From: Bradysia coprophila
Taxonomy: Eukaryota; Arthropoda; Insecta; Diptera; Sciaridae
DNA: 64,000 nucleotides
Assembly: GCF_014529535.1 (NCBI RefSeq)
Contig: NW_023504022.1
Coordinates: forward strand, 7,677,132 to 7,741,131
Direction of reading: 5' to 3'
Part shown: piece by piece, positions 24,800-35,320 of the stretch
Layout: each line of letters starts with the position of its first letter
Numbering within the stretch: position 1 is the stretch's first letter
Translations under genes and position numbers: made by a program
The notes under the pieces: model-generated
Database searches by the model: none
Told to the model about the DNA's origin: nothing
What the model saw: only the letters and a program-made list of their open reading frames with translations

Positions 24800-26228
24800 A
24801 TTTATACCTGAGCAACACTTCTATCGTTGGGTGATGCCAATATTTCAACGTTCCGCAATCCATCGGTATTCTGATGCAACAACAACAACAATATTACTAA
24901 ATTGCGGCACCACAATTCAACTGATTGACTCAATGACAAAACTTACACTGACAATAATCTGCCCTGCATTCGCGTCTGACTGCATTTTGGATCAAGAAAT
25001 CACTCCCGAAATCGTTAAAAATTAAATAATTTCCACGATGTTAATCGTGACACAATAATATCACTGGCTCTGTCGCCATTGTAGGGATATAAGTGTAGGT
25101 ATTTTGTTGTGAGAGTGTAATTGGAAACCGCACTTTGCACTATGGACAATATTCAGTAATCGTGTGTTACTGCCCGAAAGATTAGTTTTTGCCGTCTTGC
25201 GATTCCTGTTCAGTCGATCAATGCGATTCCTGTATCCTTTTTAGTTTTTTCGACACAGAAAATCACACACAACAAGGTTCAATCGGTCTCTTCGTAATAA
25301 AGGAAACTGTTTTTGACCAAATGATGTTCCGCATGAAGTTGTTAATATACCGCACTCGTATGTCACTAATTTGATGTTCAAGATCCCATTTCTTGATTAT
25401 TATTTTTAGTCTCAACTTTCAACAATTTGTTACAATGTTACAATGTATGACGGAAAAAACAACAATGAGCGACATTTACTCCCCATCAAGACCCTTGGAG
25501 AACAATCAGTCGACATACGTACTGAATCATTGAACTATTTGCGAGCGCGGTCAAATTCAAATTATTATGAGTAATGGTACGAGAACGTGAATGGGATCGA
25601 CTAAGACGAGATCGTTCCCACAAAACAAGTCGAAGTTAGTTCGTGATAATTTGATATTAACTCGGACATGATTTTTTCATTTTTTATTCAAATCGATTCG
25701 TTTTTGTTGATGAAACGTTGATATTGGAAGGTGATGCGGCTGTGGGTACTATCTGAAATAATAGATATTTTCAAGAATGGACAGTCACGGCTCGGCAGTT
25801 TCTTAATATGGGTAAAAAACTGAAATTTCTCTCTTTCACACAAATTTTGTATCTGAAAAAATTGACCTCTGCCTAATTTATAGCTCTTGAAAACATCTAT
25901 TATTTCCGATAACCACAGCTGAATCACCCTTTCCAATTTCCAATTTCCAATTTTTCCTCTAGAAAAAATTTTGACTTTAGAGTGTCGCAGCAGAGTGATT
26001 CATATCGACAATTTGACATTTTTTGGCGTTTTTTTATTCGTTGTTGGCCTGTTATGCATAATTACCATCTGGTAATTTCTGGTAAATTTTGTTCTCGCAT
26101 TTTGCGCCAGCTAAACAAGCGGCTCATCCACGATCTTTTGACCTTTCATGAATTGTTAGGGGAACTTGAAAAAGCCATTACCAAATTTGTTTAATTAGGA
26201 CCACCCTAGTTAGGAATCTGCTTATTTA
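24800..26228. other. No gene recognised
   Basis: The stretch has short ORFs without recognisable domains. It may be a crol 5' intron or intergenic DNA. GACATTTTTTGGCG and similar AT-rich words occur, but there is no clear repeat structure. Confidence 0.4.
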
Positions 26229-26231
26229 TAA

Positions 26232-26443
26232 AGTATAGTTTCCACTTAAAAAGAGCACTCCGTTTAGCCTCCGTCTACATGACAGTTGTAAAATAGAACA
26301 AAAGAACTGTCACGCAAACGGAGTGGAAATTGAATTTGTTTCAATTTTTTACTCCGTTTACGTGACAGTTCCTTTGTTCTATTTTACAACTGTCATGTAA
26401 ACGGAGGCTAAACGGAGTGCTCTTTTTAAGTGGAAACTATACT
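26232..26443. mobile_element. PIF/Harbinger-like MITE with TAA target duplication
   Basis: Arms of about 95 bp are almost perfect inverses: AGTATAGTTTCCACTTAAAA on the left, TTTTAAGTGGAAACTATACT on the right. TAA flanks both sides (26229-26231 and 26444-26446), the 3 bp duplication typical of PIF/Harbinger. The inner arms contain CTGTCAT/ATGACAG words. No ORF. Confidence 0.8.
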
Positions 26444-26628
26444 TAACAGTTCACAAAGTTGGCATTTATGTAGTCAGTTGGCCGTTCGTCATCTGTTTGC
26501 TAAAGAATCCATTTACTGAAAATGATCCAACTATGAATGTGGAATGATAAGCTATAAGATTTGCATGACCCAATGTATGGTTTTTTGGTTTCAACTGTTA
26601 ACAAACCACCGATTCATGTAGAGCTTTA

Positions 26629-28407
26629 CAGTGGCGCTTCTTCATAGAGACCAATTGGACCATGGTCCAGGGCGCTGGTAAAATGGGGCGCTGGAATATG
26701 CGAACAAAAATTTCATACTTTGCATGAAAATTCATGGGATGTTGCCTCAAAGGAAAAAAAAAGTCCGCTGCGCGGCCTTCCTATCATAACACTGACATCT
26801 TTCGAATACAGTATGAGGAAATTACGCAGACAGCTCAAGTCTTTGTCGTCAGTGTAGAAATTGATAGTTTACTTTATTGATTTAGATCATATCTCTAAAC
26901 GAGGAATTGAAGGAAATACTAGAAGTTGAAAAGTTACAAGGAATTGACTTGAAATACGAGAAATGTGACGTAAATGAAAGGAAATACGGATAAGTATGAC
27001 AAACGAAAGAACTAAGCGAATGAAAAAAAAACTTGATCTTCTCACTCGCTGCAGGTTTCCGGTCCTAGCTATTCGGTTTGTAAAATACAGTTCACTCACT
27101 GATTGATCCTTTCATTTACTTTCAATTTCTCGTATTACCAGTCAATTCTTGTAACTCCTTCCCTTTCTAGTATTTACTTCAATTCTTATTACTTATCGGA
27201 TACTTCGGCAGCTACGACACTGCAGTAATTTCGACGGCTTTTGTTCGTTTTCTTTAAATTTGGAGGAAATCTTAGAAAATTATCGGAATAAAGAAAAGGA
27301 AAGAAAAATTTTAGAAAATTGTTTCTAAAAAGTAGACAATGAATTGGATAGTAACAGAAAATATCATGGAATTCTTAGAAATTATTAGGAATTATAGGAA
27401 ATAATTGGAATCAAAGTGCAAATCCGCCAAAACGGAATGTGGTTTTCTCCTCGTCTCTGGTTCAATTTACAGTCGGAGAAACATAGATTTCGGGATTTTA
27501 AGAGGCATCATCGTTTTCATCGTTTTTCTGTATTCTCTCATTTCGCATGTTATTTCAAATGGCAATTGAGAGAATTACAGAAACGATGGTATCTCTAAAA
27601 ATCCCGAAATCTATATTTCTCCGACTGTAACGGATTTTTTTTATTTTCGAGCTTAACCGCAGAATAATGTGAATGGATTAAGGGACTGGCTGTTTTTGAA
27701 CCTTAATTGGAATCCTGCTTTTTTCACGTATCTCAAAAAAATGTCCTACATGTCCTGCTGCAGGACACGAAACATACATTTGGACACTGGATTTCCATTT
27801 ACTTTTGATTGTACCTTTCCACCAGAATCGTTTTTCAAAAATGTAGACCAATGACGACCGCAATAACGACCACGAGTTTGTTAGCTTTCAACAGAGAATA
27901 GGTTTGGCTGTAGCAGTTTGACCAGCTCTGAGGAAACTGAGCAGTTTATGGAAATTTCGTTAAATTTTTCTGCTCACTTTTCTTAGAGCGGGTCATTGAC
28001 CAGTGGTCAAACGAATAGAACGAAAACTAAGTTTTATTTAAAGCTTACACATTCGTAACACATATTGCGGTCGTACATTTTTTAAATCAGATTCTGATGA
28101 AAAGATATTAACAAAAATGAAGTACGTGAAGTACGAATGGCTGTAATTTTAGCTAAGCATTGATGCCTCCTAAAGAAAGAAAAATTTTCTCGGGGTATTT
28201 GTTCAATCCTGGAAGACTGAATCAGATATGATCAAGGGTAGTGTTTGGTAAAGGCTTGCTTGAAATCGAAGACGCATGTCTCAATTTTTTACTGTAATCT
28301 TACAAATAAATTTTGTCCTATAAATATATTTACAAAATAAAAACAATCAAAAACGAGGCGCTAGATTGTAGTGGTCCAGGGCGCGCAGTATGCTAGAAGC
28401 GCCTCTG
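26629..28407. mobile_element. hAT-like element with CAGTGGCGCTTC / GAAGCGCCTCTG ends
   Basis: The left end CAGTGGCGCTTCT and right end AGAAGCGCCTCTG are inverted, followed inward by TGGTCCAGGGCGC near both ends. GCTTTA flanks each end directly (26623-26628; 28408-28413). The 1.78 kb interior has no transposase ORF. It holds a nested MITE at 27468-27629 and a copy of the 1.9 kb repeat at 27790-28165. It is therefore a defective, multiply-invaded element. Confidence 0.65.
27468..27629. mobile_element. Nested MITE with TACAGTCGGAGAAA ends
   Basis: TACAGTCGGAGAAACATAGA at the left is mirrored by TCTATATTTCTCCGACTGTA at the right. Arms of about 75 bp include TTTCGGGATTTT and its inverse. TA tips suggest a TA target site. 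It is inserted in the 26629-28407 element. Confidence 0.75.
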
Positions 28408-28969
28408 GCTTTAAAGCTGAGCTGATGCATAGGTAGTGTCTATAAGACATGGTTCAGTGTTTGACATAGCAATATCCAGTTGATAAACGACTCCTCTTGT
28501 AACATTCACGTATGTCTTACTATTTGATACTGCTTTAACGAACAAAAAATAGACAGTAGTAGTCGGGTCCCTTGTGTCAATCCGCTCGCTCTAACTTTTA
28601 CTAAATTTTCAGTTATCACACATGATTGGGAATGAAAAGTTGTGGAAAATTTTTAGCCAACGGGAGTAATTTTTTCTGACACAAGGGCCTGGACTAGTAG
28701 TGGCTATAGTCAAGTTATTACACATTATTCCGCATTCCACACACTCCATTCGACTAATAACACTGAATCTATTTGACGAATAGATGGCATGTATGAAATT
28801 CCTGTCACAGACGACAAGCAAATTAACAGTTTTAATATATGATCTATTACTTCATTAGATCGAAGATTTTCAAAAATTAATTTCAGAAATCTTTTACTTC
28901 AGATGTTTTGAACATGCTTTTTGCTATATAAGACTTTATTAGTTAGAGCTTGTCGTTTATTATTGCCGT
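28408..28969. other. Short unannotated gap between two transposons
   Basis: No gene or repeat recognised apart from the flanking target duplications. Confidence 0.4.
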
Positions 28970-30719
28970 CAGGGCCTTTTATAAGAGTTTCGCACTGGGG
29001 GGGATTTCAATTTGGGGCCCCCAATTTTTTCCGTGAAGGGGCCCTATATTTTTATTGTGAGGGGCCTTCTTTGAAAAATTAGACAAGCTTCAAATTTGAC
29101 AACTTTAGTGACTAGGGTTACTGTCAGGTGCCGCTTAATGTTGCATGTATATTGTGTGTTTTATCAGCAGAACATTCTATGATTTCACAATCTTTTCAAT
29201 ATTTTCTATATTAATTCCTGGAACACTAAGGTATTATGGATCATCTATCCGAAAAAGCTTTATTAAGTTTCCATAGGAGGACATGGACAACTCAGTCAAA
29301 CTTTCGCGATTTAGTGGCGTTTCGAAAAGAGTTATTGTCAGTTCTTCGGCCCTTACTTGTTTTTTGGCAGTTATTTTACGAGTTACAGGGAGAGAAAAGT
29401 GTAATTCGTCATGTTTTCTGTTTTGCGATTTGTTTTGGTTTGTAAATGATTCCACAAAAAATTTGTTTAACAAATGAAAATCTAGATTTTTATTTTATTC
29501 ATCCTTGTTTTGAGCGCGTGCCTAACCAAAATTCAAAAAATTAAAATCTTCTCTTGTTCAACGAACTTTTCTTGGAATCAATCACAAACCACAACAACTC
29601 TCAAATGAGAAAATATGCTGAATTTCACCTTTGTCTCCCTGTAAGTAGATCCAACGCAATCTTATTTTTACTAGTTACTGGGAGGAGGGTGATCAGAAAT
29701 CCGAATAGGCATTTATAAGTAGAAACTTAGTTACGTTTCTAACGCTAAATATTTTGGTACCTGACATTTTTATATAACTGAAAGAACTTTTCGTCTGGAA
29801 TCTAATACCATACTTTTTCGAAATAAAAAATCTACTAAGGAATTGATAATTGATAATGAGTTAGTGGAACTGGATTTTCTTTGTTTCAAAGTTTTGTTCT
29901 TGGAACATTTTGACGGAAACCAGCAGCATTCATTGGTACTGTGAAGATCAAACACTTCTTAATTAATCGGCAATTAGTTTACGCTTACAGAGTTGCTTTT
30001 TAGAGAAATTAGAGTTGCTTTGTCCAATTAACCACACAAGCAACCTCCGGTCAGCTTTTTGGGTTCGCAACGAAAAAATAGAATTGTAAAATTTTCCTAA
30101 TAACTCCAATGGTCCTCGGTTTTTTAAGCTTCCGTTAAAATGCTAAAAGAACAATGAACATAAAGTCACCATTTCAGCGTCAAATCGATTAACTTATCTT
30201 AGTTCTATTATTCCGATTCTATTTTAAAAATCTTCTATACGTTCTATGGTCGAGTAGTCAGACTTTAGGTCACTCAATAGACCTTAGATTGGAAACTATC
30301 CAATTTTCATAAGCTTTTCCTTTCCTCATTCAAATTGTTGTTACCTTTTTATTTCTATTTTGTGAATCTAAACTCTTTAACCATCGAATTCTTAAGGACG
30401 AACTGAAGAAGCCACAGCAATCACTTAACTAACGTGGAACAAAAAAAGAGAGCCGAATAACATTTACTCAAATACTCTCAACATACGGACGAAAGTTTTA
30501 TTGTGATACTTCGCAGTTGACTAATAATGAGCTGCCGCGCAGCGATTTTTTTTAATGAATAACAACTTCTTATAATTTTAGTAACTGACTGTAAGTGAGA
30601 GACTGTAGAGTATTTTTTAAAAGTGGGGGGCACTGGGGGGGATTTATAAAAAGTGGGGGGGGATTCAGGTGGGCCTGGGGGGATTTTTCCCACGCGCTTG
30701 TTCCTTATAAAAGGCCCTG
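28970..30719. mobile_element. hAT-superfamily element with perfect 8 bp target duplication
   Basis: The left end CAGGGCCTTTTATAA and right end TTATAAAAGGCCCTG are exact inverses. ATTGCCGT flanks both sides (28962-28969; 30720-30727), a perfect 8 bp duplication diagnostic of hAT insertion. The 1,750 bp interior contains G-rich GGGGGG blocks near both ends (about 28997-29030 and 30625-30683). No transposase ORF longer than about 110 codons is seen, so it is non-autonomous. It lies 100 bp upstream of the orphan coiled-coil exon. Confidence 0.85.
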
Positions 30720-30822
30720 ATTGCCGTCGTTGTCGATAACACATGACAGCCGTCTGAAAAAGGTTAAAAGTCTTTCGGTCTAGAACATAAGTCCTAGCAT
30801 CAATTCCATTCATTTTTTTCAG

Positions 30823-30992
30823 GCGAGGTCGACCGCCAACGGATTCAACAACTGAAACAAGCCGTCGCCGAGCTAAATGGTCGAAACAATGATCTGCTCA
30901 AGCGGAACAACGACTTGGAGGAGGTTATTGACCAGCTCCGCATGGAAAACCACAATATGCTTAAGGCTATTGAAAGTCTAAAGCAAAACTAA
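30823..30992 (+). CDS. 3' terminal exon encoding a coiled coil (gene unknown)
   Basis: A T-rich tract ending CAG at 30820-30822 precedes an open frame in phase 2 that runs to TAA at 30990-30992 and encodes 55 residues. The peptide is highly charged with leucines at heptad spacing (QQLKQAVAELNGRNNDLL then LEEVIDQLRMEN), a clear parallel coiled coil or leucine zipper. AATAAA at 31090-31095 is well placed as poly(A) signal. I do not recognise the family. Upstream exons were not found in the preceding 6 kb, which is filled by two hAT-like elements, so the rest may lie far upstream or be lost. Confidence 0.6.
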
Positions 30993-31542
30993 GTATTCTG
31001 GTGTCAGTTTCAATTTCAAATATATTTTTTTCTTTTCTCGGTGGTAAATATTGATTCTGGGTAGGGCACCAATACATGTATTTTGGCAAAATAAAATTTC
31101 ATCATGAAACGGTTCGTCTGATTTATATGGTTTTAATTTATCGGCTGAAGGTTCAGTAAAACCATCTCGTCTTATCTACATACCTAAAATATGAGAACAC
31201 AGTTTACTTAAATTGACCAGTCAGCTCGAGAGCTGCCTTGGTGCAGCATGTTTCGTAAGGAATGCTGTTCAAAGTCTTATAGGAGCTAACATCAATGAAG
31301 TTCGAAAGAACTTCTGAAGGAAGAAAATTCTGAGTCAGATGACTAGACACCAACTGAACTATAGTAACTAAATCCGGTAGAGAATCGCACTGCGTTGGGC
31401 ATCCTTAGAATGAAATTCGCAAGTTCTGCTAGGCTGTACATTTTTTGTTTCTCATTAAGCAACTAGATGGATTAGACTGAAGTTAGGAAGCACTTACAAA
31501 GGAAAATCACTGTAATTGTAGTCATTGCAATGACATGTGAGG
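30993..31542. other. 3' UTR and intergenic DNA after the coiled-coil exon
   Basis: The candidate poly(A) signal lies at 31090-31095. Nothing else is recognised before the MITE at 31543. Confidence 0.4.
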
Positions 31543-31849
31543 ATTGCATTGATGTTTCGACAACGTGAGTGTTGACGACTTACTAAAGAAACCGATGAAA
31601 CGACGACTAACGTTTGTTCAGGAACTCACCGTTTTCTTCAGTAAGTCGTCGATACTTCTCGCAGTTTCTGCACTTCTTTAATATTTTAATATAAAAGGAA
31701 TATTCCCTTTATAAAATTATTAGAAACGACGAATTTCTGAAGAAACGGCGAGTTCCTGAAGAAACGTTGACTAGTCGTTGTTTCTTCAGGAACTCGCCGT
31801 TCCTTCAGAAAGTCGTCGATACCTTTGTCGTCGAAACTTCAGTGCAATC
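31543..31849. mobile_element. Palindromic MITE with 8 bp target duplication
   Basis: ATTGCATTGATGTTTCGACA on the left is mirrored near the right end by TCGTCGAAACTTCAGTGCAA. ATGTGAGG flanks both sides exactly (31535-31542; 31850-31857). The interior repeats GAAACGGCGAGTTCCTGAAG and its inverse several times, so it folds into more than one hairpin. Confidence 0.75.
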
Positions 31850-31857
31850 ATGTGAGG

Positions 31858-32533
31858 TATCGTTGAAAAGCTGAGCTCAACCTCTTTCAGTACAACTTAT
31901 TTAGGAAACGAAAACTCTTTAACGTTCATTAAAATTTTCAATTATTCTCACCCGACAGTTAGTCTTATCGAAAAGAAAAAAACATTTTATTTCAGTGTCT
32001 TTTTGTCCATTTATTCGTAAAATATAACGACTAGTATTATGCTGGGCATTCAAACAATTTTTTTTCCCAATTTTAAATTTTAAATTTCACAGACACACAA
32101 AATCGTACGTACGTCCAACTCTCATATTATATGTATAGTGATCATTTTTAGTAAAATATCCTTAAACGCTAGCGATTAAATTATATTTTAAAAAAATGCG
32201 TGGCTCTTTGGAGTAAAAAAACTTCCGTTTCTTTTACAATATTTTTATCTAAAATTTAGTTGTACACGTCTACAGCTATATCTCAAGCAGATCAGACCTA
32301 TAATGTAAATCTACTTAGTTGTCATCTGACAAGATTGTTCGGTAGACTAGAAGCTTAAGAAAAAAGAGATTTGTGACAAGACCCTTCTACACGCGTGCAA
32401 ATTACAAAGAATTTAGATTCAAGCAAAATTTTTATAAATAAATAAACCGAACCGAATCACAGACGGTAACTTAATCGAAATAAATAATGAAGAAAAATGT
32501 ACGAAGAAGAAATGGTGGTGAATCCCAATCACC
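31858..32533. other. Intergenic, probably includes centrin 3' UTR
   Basis: AT-rich with no ORF of note. The part nearest 32533 should be the 3' UTR of the minus-strand centrin. TTTATT words on the plus strand (for example about 32430) could serve as its poly(A) signal. Confidence 0.35.
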
Positions 32534-33067
32534 CTAGTACAGGCTCGTTTTCTTCATGATTCTCAAAAATTCGTCTTGATTCACTTCACCGTCACCATCC
32601 ATGTCCGCCTCCTCAATCATCTCTTTCAGCTCCTCGTCGGTCAGATTCTCACCCAATTCCTTAGCGACCCGTTTCAAATTTTTAAACGAAATCGTTCCCG
32701 TATCATCGTCGTCGAACAACCGGAACGCCTTCAGAATCTCCTCGTTGGAATCTTTTTCCGTCATTTTCATTGTCATCAGTTGCAGAAAATCGGCGTAGGA
32801 AATTTTACCGGTACCCTCTTTGTCGACATCGGCCACCATTTTCTTGATATCCTCCTTTTTCGGCTCGAATCCCAGTGCCCTAATTGCCACCTTCAGCTCT
32901 TTGATGTCAATGACGCCAGTGCCTTCCGTGTCAAACATATCGAACGCTTCCTTAATGTCCGACTTTTGCTCATCCGACAACTCGAATTTCGGTCCGGATT
33001 TTTTGCGACCAGTTCCCGGAATCGATTTCTTTGTGGCTACACTCGTGGTGGTGTTTGTTGACACAGA
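32534..33067 (-). CDS. Centrin (EF-hand centrosomal protein), last exon
   Basis: The minus-strand exon begins after TTGCAG at 33067 and encodes 177 residues to the stop at 32534. A short Ser/Thr tail and the basic segment [20 protein letters not shown] precede four EF-hands. Their loops start DTEGTG, DKEGTG, DDDDTG and DMDGDG; the fourth is the most canonical calcium-binding loop. Length and order fit centrin-2/caltractin. Centrins bind calcium and act at centrioles and basal bodies, and centrin-2 also supports nucleotide-excision repair and nuclear export complexes. No ATG precedes the first EF-hand in this exon, so a short upstream exon must supply the start; I could not place it. Calmodulin is unlikely because of the centrin-type N-terminus and C-terminal KKTSLY. 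Confidence 0.9.
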   Translation of the reverse strand, partial: SVSTNTTTSVATKKSIPGTGRKKSGPKFELSDEQKSDIKEAFDMFDTEGTGVIDIKELKVAIRALGFEPKKEDIKKMVADVDKEGTGKISYADFLQLMTMKMTEKDSNEEILKAFRLFDDDDTGTISFKNLKRVAKELGENLTDEELKEMIEEADMDGDGEVNQDEFLRIMKKTSLY

Positions 33068-34410
33068 CTGCAACCAAAAGAGTAAAATTAATTCAATGCA
33101 CAGGTCAGACCGAATTATGTGGTAAGACAAAACAATTTCAACGGGTGTCTCTTCACAGAGAGGTCCATCGGCCCTATCTGTTCTGATGGCCTGGCACCTG
33201 AGACCTTTGTACATATCCTTAGGGATTCTCCGCTCTATACCAATCTCAGGTTCCGCACCTTCTGGTGTCATGAACTCCAAGATGAGGATCTACCATAATT
33301 AGATGACAAGTGCCTTAACGACCTACTATCGAAAACAGGGAAATTCCCCAAAAGGACGTAGTAAGGTCAGGGAATAGGGAACAGAAGATCTTTGATCTGG
33401 TTGGTGCTTCTCAATTGAAGAAGACTCCCAAAAACTCTAATCTATCGATCTAAATGGTCGATCGAATTGATACTCAAAAACCACGTACAACCCGTACAGT
33501 CATCTCGCAACGAGGTCGAGGATGTAACATTTATAGGAAAATGATTTCATGTCCGACTAATGGAAATATTTAATGAATGTTCGTCATTTCATATAACAAA
33601 ATAATCCCCGAGGGTAATTAAACTGCTACTGTAAAATGTGAATTCTTCGTTATGAAGTGGCCGTGACCTTTTGCGATGGTTATGTAAACAAAATACAGCA
33701 AATATTTGGCCACAAAAAGTTTTTTTTTGTAACATATTACCGAGTAAACATAAAAGACAAGCGAATATGTGTCTTTTTATGGAATCGATTGCACATAGTA
33801 TAACACTATCGAAGCCGATGATGGCAATTACATTAAACACAAAATATTCTAAACGAATTCAAGAATTTTTTTTTTTATTTTATTTTCCGAAACAGGTGGT
33901 TGGTGTGAAACTAAAAATATGATTCTACAGCATTTATGACTTCCAGACATTCTATCACATGATTTTAATGGAAATAGACAGCCTATACGTACCATTTTTC
34001 TGTTTATATTGCGATCAATATGGACTATCAACAAAGTTATGTTCTTTTTTGCGATTTTATTGATAAAACAAGCACGCTATACGAAATAAGTTGGATTTGT
34101 TTGACAACACAAAATAATATGCAAGGATATATTGACAGTTCCATTCGATGCGCAGACGGTAACGACATCTCTCAGCCGCAAAAAATATAGGAGGATACTG
34201 CGTCGATTGCATTGAGCATGAGCCTGAAAAATCACTTAGAAAATCAGCAAAGGGTTAAACATGGTATAAGTCTTATGTTAATCGGCTATTGAAGGAATTT
34301 TCTTCTCAGCTCCTATAGAATAGATAGACAAAACAACAAACAAACAAACACCAAACATTATAATATAGATAAAAATGACAGTGTCACCATTCCATATATC
34401 GAGTGTAACC
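33068..34410. other. Upstream of centrin; start exon not located
   Basis: The centrin frame stays open to about 33280 on the minus strand, but a splice acceptor makes that extension unlikely. No other coding region is recognised. The centrin promoter and first exon are presumably here or further up. Confidence 0.4.
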
Positions 34411-34417
34411 ATAGCAC

Positions 34418-34743
34418 CACGGCAGAGTAAAGTAACCCAATGAACGTCAACACAAGGTATGGTCGAATGTCAAACTGTGTATGTAGCGGAGGACATAGCG
34501 ATTTCATGTATTTCCTCCGGTTTGTATGAACAGACCATACCTGGTTTATACTTTCATTGAAGTAACCCAGGCAGAGCAGTCGATTTTGACCTAAATTCAT
34601 AAGAAGGCCTTCGATTTTGGTGCAAAACGCTCACTAATACAAATGCATGAAACGAATACGTAAACGATTATAACGGGATTTAGGTTCTCCTTTGAACGTA
34701 TTTTCATCGTTTGTTCCTGCCTGGTTTACTTTACTCTGTCGTG
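34418..34743. mobile_element. MITE of the GGCAGAGTAAAGTAA family with a nested MITE
   Basis: The left tip CACGGCAGAGTAAAGTAA is mirrored by TTACTTTACTCTGTCGTG. ATAGCAC flanks both sides (34411-34417; 34744-34750). The left terminal repeat is split by a second element at 34439-34560. Same family as 5401-5590. Confidence 0.8.
34439..34560. mobile_element. Small nested MITE (AATGAA..TTCATTGA ends)
   Basis: AGTAACCC flanks both ends exactly (34431-34438; 34561-34568), giving an 8 bp target duplication inside the host MITE. The right end reads CAGACCATACCTGGTTTATA then CTTTCATTGA; the left end is a diverged inverse. A second copy, also nested, lies at 48315-48468, and a fragment lies near 59425-59452. 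Confidence 0.8.
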
Positions 34744-34750
34744 ATAGCAC

Positions 34751-35320
34751 TGCTCCTAGCATCATTAAGACATTCCTATGACAGACGTCAAAAAGCCATC
34801 TGATACCGTCTAACTTCAAACATTATCTTTGTTAATGAAGCAGTGCTAAGGTGTAACTCGTTAACAAACCAAAGTCCGACCACTGAAATTTCGGTTTAAT
34901 TGGTTCAAATCGTGGAAAAGTTAAAAGCCTGTGAGGGGTGAAATTGTCTTAGCTGAATCACTCATGTGCTGCCATCTCTTATTGATCACTGAAACAAATT
35001 AACACAAACAGCACAGCTTCCAACCATATTGACGCATCATATCGAAAGCTCGATGAACTTTTTCAAAGCTCGACAAAAACAGAGTATAATTTCCACAAGC
35101 ACAAAAGCGGAGCTTAACAAGCTTAAAGCCAACAAAAGCTTAAGGTCTCACTTAGTATTTTGCATTAGATTTGTTGGATGTCAGCATTTGAGGGCATACG
35201 CTTACTGACAGCTAAAATCATTTTTATTTACCTGACTGGCCTCACTGAATGACGTCCCCGTTTAATTGTTCGCCTTAGTTTTAGTTTATTCGAAATCAAT
35301 ATTCGCGAAATACCTGTACA
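34751..35320. other. Promoter-side region of the THAP/transposase-like gene
   Basis: No gene seen. CAAAGCTCGA and AAGCTTAA words repeat near 35060-35140. The last ~80 bases should be the 5' UTR of the gene starting at 35321. Confidence 0.35.

Noticed and set aside
29236-29477. Short plus-strand ORFs inside the hAT-like element considered as transposase remnants
   Set aside because: No hAT dimerisation or RNase H motif is visible and the frames are short.
32576-33061. 161-residue ORF on the plus strand
   Set aside because: Antisense shadow of the centrin exon, with no domain of its own.
33068-33280. In-frame 71-residue N-terminal extension of the centrin ORF
   Set aside because: The extension is unlike any centrin N-terminus, and a good TTGCAG acceptor lies exactly at the start of the conserved tail, so it is most likely intron.
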